Shown here: positions 33,001-44,400 of the stretch, in pieces
How the letters are laid out: each line of letters opens with the position of its first letter
Position numbering within the stretch: position 1 is the first letter of the stretch
DNA from: Mesostigma viride
Taxonomy: Eukaryota > Streptophyta > Mesostigmatophyceae > Mesostigmatales > Mesostigmataceae
Direction: 5' to 3'
DNA length: 64,000 nucleotides
Assembly (NCBI GenBank): GCA_009746045.1
Contig: RPFO01000612.1
Coordinates: forward strand, 88,350-152,349
Made by a program: the position numbers and the translations under genes
The notes under the pieces: generated by a model
The model's input: only the letters and a program-made list of their open reading frames with translations
What the model was told of the DNA's origin: nothing
Databases searched by the model: none

Positions 33001-36000
33001 GGGAAGCGTAGGGTGCGCACATCGGGGCACGGGGAAGCGTAGGGTGGGCACATCGGGGGACGGGGAAGCGTAGGGTGCGCACGTCGGTGGACGGGGAAGC
33101 GTAGGGTGCGCACATCGGGGCACGGGGAAGCGTAGGGTGCGCACGTCGGGGCACGGGGAAGCGTAGGGTGGGCACATCGGGGGACGGGGAAGCGTAGGGT
33201 GCGCACATCGGGGGACGGGGAAGCGTAGGGTGGGCACGTCGGGGCACGGGGAAGCGTAGGGTGGGCACATCGGGGACGGGGAAGCGTAGGGTGGGCACAT
33301 CGGGGGACGGGGAAGCGTAGGGTGCGCACATCGGGGTACGGGGAAGCGTAGGGTGGGCACATCGGGGTACGGGGAAGCGTAGGGTGGGCACATCGGGGCA
33401 CGGGGAAGCGTAGGGTGCGCACATCGGGGTACGGGGAAGCGTAGGGTGGGCACATCGGGGCACGGGGAAGCGTAGGGTGCGCACGTCGGGGCACGGGGAA
33501 GCGTAGGGTGGGCACATCGGGGACGGGGAAGCGTAGGGTGCGCACATCGGGGGACGGGGAAGCGTAGGGTGCGCACATCGGGGGACGGGGAAGCGTAGGG
33601 TGCGCACGTCGGTGGACGGGGAAGCGTAGGGTGCGCACATCGGGGCACGGGGAAGCGTAGGGTGCGCACGTCGGGGCACGGGGAAGCGTAGGGTGGGCAC
33701 ATCGGGGGACGGGGAAGCGTAGGGTGCGCACATCGGGGGACGGGGAAGCGTAGGGTGCGCACGTCGGGGCACGGGGAAGCGTAGGGTGGGCACATCGGTG
33801 GACGGGGAAGCGTAGGGTGGGCACATCGGGGGACGGGGAAGCGTAGGGTGCGCACATCGGGGGACGGGGAAGCGTAGGGTGGGCACATCGGGGGACGGGG
33901 AAGCGTAGGGTGCGCACATCGGGGCACGGGGAAGCGTAGGGTGCGCACGTCGGGGCACGGGGAAGCGTAGGGTGGGCACATCGGGGGACGGGGAAGCGTA
34001 GGGTGGGCACATCGGGGGACGGGGAAGCGTAGGGTGCGCACATCGGGGGACGGGGAAGCGTAGGGTGCGCACATCGGGGGACGGGGAAGCGTAGGGTGGG
34101 CACATCGGGGGACGGGGAAGCGTAGGGTGCGCACATCGGGGCACGGGGAAGCGTAGGGTGCGCACGTCGGGGCACGGGGAAGCGTAGGGTGGGCACATCG
34201 GGGGACGGGGAAGCGTAGGGTGCGCACATCGGGGGACGGGGAAGCGTAGGGTGGGCACATCGGGGGACGGGGAAGCGTAGGGTGCGCACATCGGGGGACG
34301 GGGAAGCGTAGGGTGGGCACATCGGGGACGGGGAAGCGTAGGGTGGGCACATCGGGGTACGGGGAAGCGTAGGGTGGGCACATCGGGGCACGGGGAAGCG
34401 TAGGGTGCGCACGTCGGGGCACGGGGAAGCGTAGGGTGGGCACATCGGGGGACGGGGAAGCGTAGGGTGCGCACATCGGGGTACGGGGAAGCGTAGGGTG
34501 GGCACATCGGGGCACGGGGAAGCGTAGGGTGCGCACATCGGGGGACGGGGAAGCGTAGGGTGCGCACATCGGGGCACGGGGAAGCGTAGGGTGCGCACAT
34601 CGGGGGACGGGGAAGCGTAGGGTGGGCACATCGGGGCACGGGGAAGCGTAGGGTGCGCACATCGGGGGACGGGGAAGCGTAGGGTGCGCACATCGGGGGA
34701 CGGGGAAGCGTAGGGTGGGCACATCGGGGGACGGGGAAGCGTAGGGTGCGCACATCGGGGGACGGGGAAGCATTAAGATGCATGCCGGGTTTAATATGAG
34801 GAGAACGGTCACCCCTTAACCCTAAACTGTAGGGAGATGTGCGCAGAGAGCCGGCAAGCACTGCGGCACCCACGGCTGCTGCCTCCCATCAGGGACCGTA
34901 CGCTGTCAATGACACACGGCTGACTGGGGCTAGGTTCGTGTGGGTCAAACGCGCCCATGGGTTGGCCGTACGGGGGCTGGTGATGACTGGGTGAATAGCC
35001 GGTTGGATGGAAGTGTTCTTGAGAGCACATGAATCAACCCAAGGTCTGCTAAAAATAGATATGGGTGAGGGCAGGGACGTCAAAAGCATTCTTATACCAC
35101 CAATCTCCTGGTGGTTGTGCAGAGGGCAGGGAGCAAAAGATGCGGTCACATGTCCCCATTGGCAAGCTCCTTAACTAACTGGTATCGCAAGTGTGTTTAC
35201 ATTCCATGGTGTGACTATTCTCGCTATTTCCCTCCTTACGCACATGCAGCTTCCGAGCGCGCTTCTGCAGCTGGACCTGACGTGCCAGCTGCCACAGCGC
35301 TGCCAGCTTAGGGTGGCCGCCCCATTTTGCGAGCGCGACTATGGCCAGCCGCTTCCCCTGCTTGCATGCTTGAGTGTGCCCCCGCCACGTCCTCAAGCCA
35401 TGCCGCAGGACGGCCCGCCGTGCACGCCTGTCCACCTCAGACGCTGGCACCAGCGATGCGACATTGACCGGGGGGGCCGCAGCAAGTGGCTTGCCAGTCA
35501 GCACGGGCTGCTGGGCCGCCCACTGCTGACGCGCTTTTCCCATTTCGTGGTCCTGGGTGGGGCAGGGGGGTAGGGGGGTAGGGGGGAAGGGGGTTAGGGG
35601 GGGGGGGGGATAGGGAACAGGGACAGCCGGTTCGTGGACATCTCAAGGGATGCGAAGAGAAGCACGGGGTGCATGGGGGTATCCAAGTTTTGAGAATGCA
35701 AACCTGTGCATAATGCATACCTAGTGCCCAAAAGACTTGGACACTCGGGCACCACTTAATCGTGCTAATGCAGTTTACGGGGGGCAGCAATACTGGCATT
35801 CATCACGTGACGCCAAAATTGGGATTTACCACTGCCACCGCAACTAACGCCTCCTCCCCACAACCCAACAGGCTTTCCCCCACCCCCATTGGCCATCCAC
35901 CCGCGCCATCTGTGCTCCCCCCCATCCCCGCGCAGATGACAAGAATTATGCCCCAGGCATGCATGCCTTACCGGCACGCTGATAAAGCAGGGACTCGATG

Positions 36001-39000
36001 CTCATCCGTGGCCAGATGCGCATCATTCCAGACGTAGACATCCAGCGCGAGACGGGCGAGCCACCCTTTCGGCAGCAAGCAACCTCCCTGCCTGCAGGTC
36101 TGCGGCTGGGCCAACATACGCCCATGATCACCGCTGTCACTCCAACGCCCATGGTCCTCACATGCACGCATTCACACGTCCTCCTCGATGTGTCCACTGT
36201 CCAACGTCAACCTCACATGGCCACTTTCAGACTTCCTCCACATGTCCACCCCAAAACCCGTTTATGCGTGCGCCACGTGTCCACCTGGCACATTCACGCC
36301 CGTACCCGGTACCTCCCACCACGCGTGCACGCATGGCCCTGATGGCCCATACCATATGTCCACCTGGCACAGTAATGGCACATACCGCCCACCACGTGTG
36401 CAGGCATTTCGCCAGCAACAGCGCATCATGGCGCCGCCCCCTGGCCTCCGCCACCAGCTCGCGTGTGCTCGCCACCTGGAGCCGCGCGGCGTCAGCCTCC
36501 CGCCGGAACACCTCGCCTTGCCTCTCCAGCATTACCATCTGCTCCTGTGCGCCCGTACTGCAGTGGAGCAGCTCTGCCGTGCGACGTGCCAGCTCCTCCG
36601 TGTGGGCGGCGCGCAAGGAGGCCAGCTCGGCCGTATGCTGCGCCTTCAGCTTCTGCTTGCGGACAACACAATTTGGGTAGTGATGATCAGGATATGTAAG
36701 TAATAAGATATTATTAATATAGTGATGATCAGGATATGTAAGTAATAAGATATTATTAATATAGTGATGATCAGGATATGTAAGTAATAAGATATTATTA
36801 ATATAGTGATGATCAGGATATGTAAGTAATAAGATATTATTAATATAGTGATGATCAGGATATGTAGGTAATCATGAATGGCGTGGTTGCACCGTGGGTG
36901 AACAAGGGAAGGGGATAATAACATCAAACGATGTTGAGGTAGGGGTCAGAGCAGGCAGGCATAGGAGTGGCGAGCCGAAGCACGCAGCAGCGTACACGGA
37001 ATGCGGGTGGGCAGCTCATGGGCTAGTGTGCGCGCTTGTGCTGGAACGATCGCGTTCAGGTGCTAGGCATGCCAGGGCAGCCAGCCTGGTGGGGCGCACT
37101 GTCCTTGAGACGCAGCAGGTAAGTGGGCGAAGGTTGTCGCAAGAGGGGGGGGACATCTCACCTAAACCGGTCTGTCCAACCCACTGTCACCGGTAAGTTG
37201 ACGCGATCAGGTACCACAAGGCAGTACAGCTGACATGCAAACTTTGGGGTATCTGCTGCTGCGCATGGCCATCCTTTTCAGGACCCTGTTTTCAAACGGC
37301 TGAACTCATTGCCGAATTTCCCCCCCATGGTCCCAAGTCTCCAGCCAACTCCAAGCTACCCCCCGCATTGCCCCCCCACCCCCCCACCACAACAATACAC
37401 ACCCACCTTTTCGAACAGGACCATGCGCTGTTTCAGCTCCAGAGAGGCCGCCATCCGGTGCGTGTTTAGGGTCTTGTCCGCCTCTTCCTTGGTCTGCTGT
37501 CGCACGGCACGCACCGCCGACTCCACCTGGCCGAGTGATGCAGGGTTTGCCGTGAGCGTCCCACCGCGGTCGCAAGAGTAAACACCAGATGAGAGACTTG
37601 TCATCGTTGTCCTGTCAGAGAAGCTATCAGCCAGGGGAATGGAAGGATTCGTGTGAGCAATGTAGGCAGGGCAGGCCACATGGACACGACTGGCGCGCTT
37701 TCGACCACTACCAGACAGCTGCCCTGGTGGGGCAGACAACACTGACAGCATGAGGGCACAACTCTACAAACTATGGGAGGCATGTGAAGCAGGCGGAAAG
37801 AAAATGGCCAACAGGGGATTCAGGGGGTGTAAGGCATGCCACCCTCATTGGCCCAGCACACTCCACACCAGGGCCGTGGGTACGACTGCCTCAGAATATA
37901 CTCGGAGAAACACATTTGTAAAACACAAGCGCTAGTGATGTTGGATCAGGAGCCTGCTGCCGGCTGTTCGCGCACACCCCCGTGGATGCCCCCCCACTGT
38001 GGGTTTGCAAAATCTTGCAGGGCAACTCTCTGCACTGCTTGCCTTATGGTGCTTACGGCCATGCCCACGTAGGAACGCCGTGCAGCCGGACAGGGGCGAA
38101 GTGCGGGCAAAGCAGCAGGGGGGGGGGGCGGGGGGCTGGGGGTAAGTGCGGGCAAAGGGCAGCAGGAGGGGGGGAGCCTGGACGCTCCTTGGGGAGAAGA
38201 CACCGAAACCGGCCAAAGCACCCGGTAACGGCTGTACTCAAGTTTGCTCTGGCGATCGCTCTTAACACAATGTCTTGGCTGTAATCAAGATTCCAAGGAT
38301 GGCTGTGAGGATAGTACAAGTGTTCATGCACAATGGCTTTACCGATGACCCTGGTGCTGCGAACAGAACAATGTGGCGCACCCCCACGCACATGTGGGGT
38401 GACTATAAACAGAACACGCTATACATTGAATCAAGCTGCCCCACCCTAAACCCTAAACCCTAAACCCTAAACCCTGCACAGAACATGATAGCACCCACAA
38501 GTATATTGGATCAAGGTGCCTCACGAGCTTAAACTGTTTGGTGCACGCTAACATAGCACCCACGTGCGCGGTCGAGTTCTCCACCATGCCTTGCACCAGT
38601 GCCACCCCCACGCGCGCGCGCTCGCCCATCACACCCATCGCCGTGTTCAACGCGTGGATCTCATCCTGGACAACGGGTGTGGGGGGGCGGGGGGAGCAGA
38701 AGGGAGGAGTGGAGGGAGAGAAGGGGGGGGGGGGGGAGAACGCAGGGGGGTGAAGGGCAGCACGGGAGAACGGTAGTAGGGAAGAAGGGGAGAAGGGTGG
38801 GGACCGGGAAGAACATACGGGAGGCCGATGAGTACACCCCGTTGGCCCCAGGATGTGCCAGGCATAGACGCGCGGGCCGTGGGTGGGTGGGTCTTGCCAA
38901 GTTTGATCCGCCGACCTCGTCAGTGGTTAGGCAACCACTGCCCGAGGTGCCACGAGACAGGGACGCGGTGGTCATTGCGGTACGTCTTTAGCAAGGTTAC

Positions 39001-40416
39001 AGCTGCCCCAGGTCACCCATAAGAAGTGTTGGAAAGGGAAGGAGCGAGCTCGTGAGATGCGCACCAATTGACACAGTAATCTGCAGGCCACGCAAGGCCC
39101 CATCACCGTGGCAACGCAGCCACCCTCGGGTCATTGATAAGGCAGCGGGCCCCATACCGGAACAAGGCAATTATTTCAACATGGATAGTGAGGAACGCCC
39201 CTTACCCGCACCACCCGTCGGAAGATGGGCACCACCCGGTTGAGGAGGATCCCTGGGAAGGTGGAGTCCACCTCCTCCCACGCGACAGGGCGGTTCTGCT
39301 GTGCCTCCATCCCCTGTGCGCAGCAGGACTCGAGGTAGATGCTTTCGCGCTCCTGCACGCGGGGGCAAGGGGCGCAGAGGACAGGAAGGGGGGGTCGGGG
39401 GTGGGGGGCGGCGGGGGGAGGGCGGATGCCAGCAATTAGTGGCGGATGTCAGCAAGAGAGGCACCCACAGGTGTAGGAAGGGACGGCTCAGATCACACCC
39501 CTTGGTTACATGTGCCAGGGAAAACTTGGAACTGGGACAACCTTTTGTGCCACATCAATACCAATATCCAAAGTATGACGTACAGTGTGTTATTCCACGT
39601 GGCGGGGGGGAGGGGGCAGGGGGGGGGGGGGGGGGAGGGGAGTACTGAGAAGCCGTACGATTTTGAGTGCATGTGCACAAAGATACGTGGCTAGGCGACA
39701 GGTATGCCAGGGCAGGCGCGAGGCCAGCATGCAGCTCGGCGGACCACCCCCGGCATGCATGTGAGGACAGGCCGGACAAGGCAGAACGGGAGCACCAAGG
39801 GCGGAACGAGAAGGTGGGATGAAGTGATAGGGGAAGGGGAAGAAAGGGGAGGACCAGAAGGGCTTCGCTACCAGTATGCATGCAACAAGTGGCGAGGAAG
39901 AGATGTGAAACGGTGTATGGCGAGGAAGAGACGGGACAAAGTGTACGGGACACAGTGCACGAACAGGGCACGGCCGATGCCATGGCCCAAATCCTCCACG
40001 GAGTTTCCCCCGCCCGCTGCGTAATTTTGGCGGTGACATGAAGTATTCTTACAATGGAGCTATCATGCATGCACTCTCTGGCTCGCATCACACAAAGAGT
40101 TGGCCCCATCCGATCACGCCGGCACGGGCCACCGCTCGGCTTCCCTCTTCCAATCGTGTAATTGACCGTCTCCCCGCCAAAGTGCTGGCGCGAGAAGGAA
40201 CAGAAGCAGCTAGTCATGCGTTACTTGTCTGCCTTGCACAAGCTAGCTAGCTCGCTTGCACGAATTCTGCAAGCTTTGGGTTAAGAAAAGGTCCTCGACG
40301 TTCAATTTCATTACCTCCTCAAAGAAGCGGTTGAAGCATTCGACGGCGTGGTCAAACATGCCATGCGTGAGGGTATTATCGTTCAGGCACTGCGCCACGC
40401 CCAGAAGATCATCCAT
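24029..40416 (-). CDS. Coiled-coil protein with Sfi1-like Trp repeats, about ten exons
   Basis: Exons on the minus strand: 40416-40315, 39352-39206, 38665-38564, 37526-37407, 36652-36393, 36091-35972, 35552-35244, 28596-28129, 26541-26417 and 25646-24029, roughly 1,120 residues. Phases agree at all junctions except 35972/35552, where a small exon or another site must be missing. The start gives MDDLLGVAQCLNDNTL. Residues about 130-240 are strongly coiled-coil (KLKAQHTAELASLRAAHTEE, RQGEVFRREADAARLQ). The next segments are Trp/Leu/Arg-rich (LARLALDVYVWN, VLRHGLRTWRGH, KQRLALRVMRWHVRRQ, LLAFGYWLEA), resembling Sfi1/centrin-binding repeats of centrosome and basal-body proteins. A second short coiled coil (ELEQLRKENERLMEK) precedes a Pro/Ser/Gly-rich tail of about 540 residues. 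A cytoskeletal or basal-body role is only an inference. The family is not identified. Confidence 0.75.
26809..27236. repeat. (GGT)n trinucleotide array, about 140 units
   Basis: A nearly pure GGT run with a short GGC patch near 27112-27133. It lies in the gene B intron between exons 28596-28129 and 26541-26417. Poly-Val, poly-His and poly-Pro readings are artefacts. Confidence 0.95.
28683..34771. repeat. 31 bp minisatellite, about 196 copies, inside one intron
   Basis: The unit reads GGGGAAGCGTAGGGTGSGCA, then CRTCGGKG and SAC, 31 bp in all. Each copy differs only at a few fixed positions: G/C in GTGSGCAC, A/G in CRTCG, G/T after CGG, and G/C/T before AC. A few copies are 30 bp. The array sits in the gene B intron between exons 35552-35244 and 28596-28129. 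Because 31 is not a multiple of three and no frame of the unit has a stop on the minus strand, it yields spurious frames of up to 2,045 codons. Confidence 0.97.
36681..36872. repeat. 42 bp AT-rich tandem repeat, 4.6 copies
   Basis: The unit begins TGATGATCAGGATATGTAAG and ends in TTATTAATATAG. Four identical copies and a partial one lie in the gene B intron between exons 37526-37407 and 36652-36393. Confidence 0.95.
38444..38475. repeat. Interstitial telomeric repeat (CCCTAAA) x 4.5
   Basis: Four complete CCCTAAA heptamers and a partial one lie in the gene B intron between exons 38665-38564 and 37526-37407. Related sequences flank it on both sides (ATTGAATCAAGCTGCC before, TTGGATCAAGGTGCC after), as expected if telomeric units were inserted during repair. 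The heptamer is the plant-type telomere unit, also used by many chlorophytes. Confidence 0.9.
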
Positions 40417-41448
40417 GGTTGGGTGATCTGATAAGAACCAAATCTGCCCCTTAAGTCTTCTTCGGGAAAATGTTCTTGTTTATGACCGGCCGTCTGCGTG
40501 TGTTGCTCATAGGTCTAAGCCTTTTGGCGACTTGCCCGCGCTGCACGTGCCGCGCGGCACGGGTTAATAGCAAGCTTGGGCTACCCCATCAGGAACGCAG
40601 CAAAAGAACAACCGTGCTTAATATCTGACAATAAAGGTCACTAGGCTATACGTCTTTTTCTCTCCCAGTACTCCTACGCCCGCGTCCCGTGCAAGGTATC
40701 GGGCGAGCAATATTGCCCCAAATTTTCGCGCTCCATCTATTTTGTAGCCAACCTGTTCGTCACGGAACAGAGAAATCCATCATGATCAATGGGGGTTCTT
40801 GCAAATGACATGCTTAAACTATGTCAGATTTTTTATTACTGCCATTCCTGGAACCCCTTTTATCCATCCTCACCAGGTCCTCAAAAAATACATTTTTGCT
40901 CGTGACTGGCCAGTATGTGTGTCTTTTTGTCCTAATTATTAAATTAGCCATGGTGCTTGTCAGCGGCAACGCACGAGAGACTGACACGTGTCATAAAGTT
41001 GAAAAAGCGCATAGTTCCCGCCGTTACTCACCCTCTCCTACCCACTATAAATAACCCCATGTATGTATAGAATCTCTGCTGCACATTGCGGCGTGGGAAA
41101 CAACAACAACAACAACTCAACAACAACTCATCCTCACTCAGATGAACGCAACTAGAAAGTAACGGGATTTGTTACGAAGCGTGAAATGCTGTCATCCGAC
41201 GGGGCGGCAGCACTGTACAACATTACATTTACTTTGCAATAAAGCATAATTTACGCAGTTTAAAATTAATAAATGATCGTTTCGGGCTTAGCTATTTTTC
41301 ATCAACGTCCTTGCTGCCATTTCAACATTATTCTTCGTTGCACCACAGCTGATAACCCGCTGCCATAAGACATCGCCGCTCCGGAAAGCCCGGCTGAAGA
41401 TTATGCCCGTCAAGTGCAAGCTCGCATGCTCACTGCTGCGGGCGTGAA
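40417..41448. promoter_or_regulatory. Divergent promoter region between genes B and C
   Basis: About 1 kb separates the start codon of the minus-strand gene B (40416) from that of the plus-strand gene C (41449). A TATA-like box (CTATAAATAA, about 41045-41054) faces gene C. About 45 bp further is a (CAA)-rich leader-like stretch at 41099-41130. A seven-codon upstream open frame starts at the ATG at 41141. No element facing gene B was recognised. Confidence 0.5.
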
Positions 41449-44400
41449 ATGTGGGCATTTTTTGGACAGGGCATGGCGTCCAGCGCAATTCCGGCATGCG
41501 AGGCTTATATCCATAGCGACTGCCGAAATTCCAATGCCCGGATATCATGCGCGATAAGCCGTCCTCCAACTTTGTTACTTAATTCTGGATATTCTTATCG
41601 CCCAAACATAATTTTTCCATGTTATGGTCGGAATGCCCTTTTTTTTCATAGTAGAAATTCCCGCAAAAATGACCGGGGACGATATCAAATGGCGTCCGCT
41701 GCAATGGGGGGCATAGGCACCACAGGTGCCGACGCCAACAGCAGTTCCCGTACATCCACACAACGCACGGTACCAGGCTCGGATAAGGCTCAGGAGCCAC
41801 TGCGGCTGCTGTGCCTGAGCAACGGGCATGGAGAGGACACCATCGCGGTCGCTATCTTGAAGCAGCTGCGGGTAAGATTGCCACGTATGCACGCATTTTT
41901 CCCAATCGTAGTGACCATGCATGGTAAAACTGCATTCGTCCAACGGTCACGTCCTTGTCATCGTTATTCGTTGCAGACGCCAACTGCAAACATTGACGCC
42001 TTGCATTATGGACGGCTGAGCACCAAATGGGAAAGTGGTGGCCCATCCCACCCTCACTTGCCCTTGATACTGTGATACGTAGATGTTGCCTTGACGTGCT
42101 CCTTGACCTCATCCCCTTGCCCCCCCCGCCCCACCCCCACCCCAGGCGCTCGCCCAGCGTCAGGGGCGCGAGCTGGTGATCGAGGCGCTGCCCATTGTGG
42201 GAATGGGCCACGCGTACCAGAGCGCAGGTTTCCCCATTATGTGCCGGTGCCAGCCCATGCCCAGTGGGGGGTGAGTGCGGCCACCTGTGACCCCATCATG
42301 TGCCGGTGCCAGCCCATGCCCAATGGGGGGCGAGTGCGGCCACCTGTGACCCCATCATGTGCCGGTGCCAGCCCATGCCCAATGGGGGGCGAGTGCGGCC
42401 ACCTGTGACCCCATCATGTGCCGATGCCAGCCTATGCCCCGTGGGGGTTGAGTGCAGCCGTCCACCACGCCATTACCCTGTCCACGTATCTCCCCACTTC
42501 TGGCGGTGCTGTCATGTGTGCTATTGCCTGCCCGGTCTATTGCCCTGCGCGATTGCCCGCCCGTCTGCTCGCAGTAGTTGGTTGGCGGCCACCCACGGGA
42601 AAGTTTGCTACTCGCCCCATCCCTGGCAAGTACCATCATCATGCCCATGCACCCACGCAGACCCTGCCAACAACTGGTCCCACTGGGTGGCGTCCATTCG
42701 CTGGCTTAGGGAGCAGGCACGGACTCGCGTGGCGCAGGCGCCGCAGTCTTGGTGGCAACGAGGGAGACCCGCCGTCTGCCGCATGCCGCATCCAGCGCAG
42801 CCCTTTGATCCACTGATTATAATATATATGATCGACCAATATATAAGGATATATAGGATTATGTTTGGATCCTGGTGCTGACCCTGGGAGCGCATGCCTG
42901 GGAGCGCGCGCCCGTGACGGTTCATGTACTTCATATTCTAGTGTGTATATACTACTATGCCTCGGCGATGCACGATACGCCTCGATACTATACGCCTCGA
43001 CGATACCCAGCTATTAATGTTGTCGCTAGGCCTTGCTCCCTGTGCATGGAGGACGCATGTGTCCAGGGTTTCTGCGGATCGCCGTAACGCCGTACCCATG
43101 CTGCCTGCCTTGTCTTGACGTGATAGGGGGCCAGCAGGGGTCCATGACTGCGTGGTATAGGCCATCACTTGGGACCACTATAGTGACCATCAGGTTGGCC
43201 ATGGCCCGGAACCGGCTGTCTCGGGCTGTTGCCCACGGAACCACTCGCCTACCACGCCTGCTTGGTCCACCTGCCCATCATGTTGTATGGTTTGTTTCCA
43301 ATTCTACTTGACAACCCCATCCATCTCAAACCTCTTTTTTCACCGCCTCCTCTTCCTTGTTGACCGCGATGATCCCCGCGCCGCCAGCTTTGTGTACATG
43401 GACCGCATGCAGTTGGTGGGTGACGTCAAGGCTGGGCTGCTGGAGTTGACAAAGGCACAGGTGGGGAAAGGTGGCGCGCTCGTGCAGTGCAGCTGTCACC
43501 CACTAACCAGACGCTTGGATGACCTTTGAATCAAGTCGCCAGCTTGGAGTGACGAGTTCTGGTTCCTATCGGCAAAACCCCTGCGCCCCTGCCTCCCACA
43601 GCCAACATGGCCGTATTCCACTTCCCTGTGGGACCATTGGTCTTGTCCCTGTGGAACCAGCCAGTAACGTGCTTCAGCCAATGACGTGCTTCAGCCATTG
43701 ACGTGCTTCAGCCAATGACGGGCTTCTGCTACATCCCCTTAGTTGTGGAATCGTGGCCTCCCGTATCAGTAGCTCCTGTGAATCGCGGAGCTAGAGTGGC
43801 ACAGGACCCATCCGAGATACCGTGAGAGCGGCCCCCACATAATGAGTGTGTGGCGTTGGCGCGACTGATGTTTTGACCGTGCTTCACTTGCTTGACATCT
43901 GGTGGGCTAGCATTTCTCGTCCAGCGAGAGCACCCATGGCAGGTATCGTCATCCTTGCTGTGGTGGCCCAGCCCTTGTTCCTGTCGTTATCTCTCCATGA
44001 ACTGGCCCAGCAGTTTGACTTCCGCCGTGAGAATGTTGGACCCATCCATCTGTAAACCCGGTGTCAGTGCACACCGCATTGCATGAAACCAGCCTGGAAA
44101 AGGGTGCCTTGCCTAGCGATAGGGGCGCCCATGAACGCCATACGGATATGATTGCTATTCACGCCAGAACACCATACGGATATGATAGCTATTCATACCA
44201 GAACACCATACGGATATGATAGCTATTCATACCAGAACACCTTGCGGATATGACAGCTATTCATACCAGAACACCATACGGATATGATAGCTATTCACAC
44301 CAGCAACTTGCTCTCCGGGGCCTTGGGGTGGCTCCCCCTCCTGGCCCTCCGCCCTGTGTGATTAGCCAGTGCCCCCCCATGACATCTGGCCACCCACCCA

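Noticed and set aside
28683-34771. CRISPR-like regular array
   Set aside because: Repeats are contiguous with no unique spacers, and the context is a eukaryotic intron.
28121-34873. Minus-strand open frames of 1,071-2,045 codons
   Set aside because: They are readings of the 31 bp array, open in all three frames because the unit has no stop on that strand. Only the 28596-28129 part overlaps a real exon.
38444-38475. A chromosome end
   Set aside because: Only about 32 bp, and gene B exons continue on both sides, so it is interstitial.
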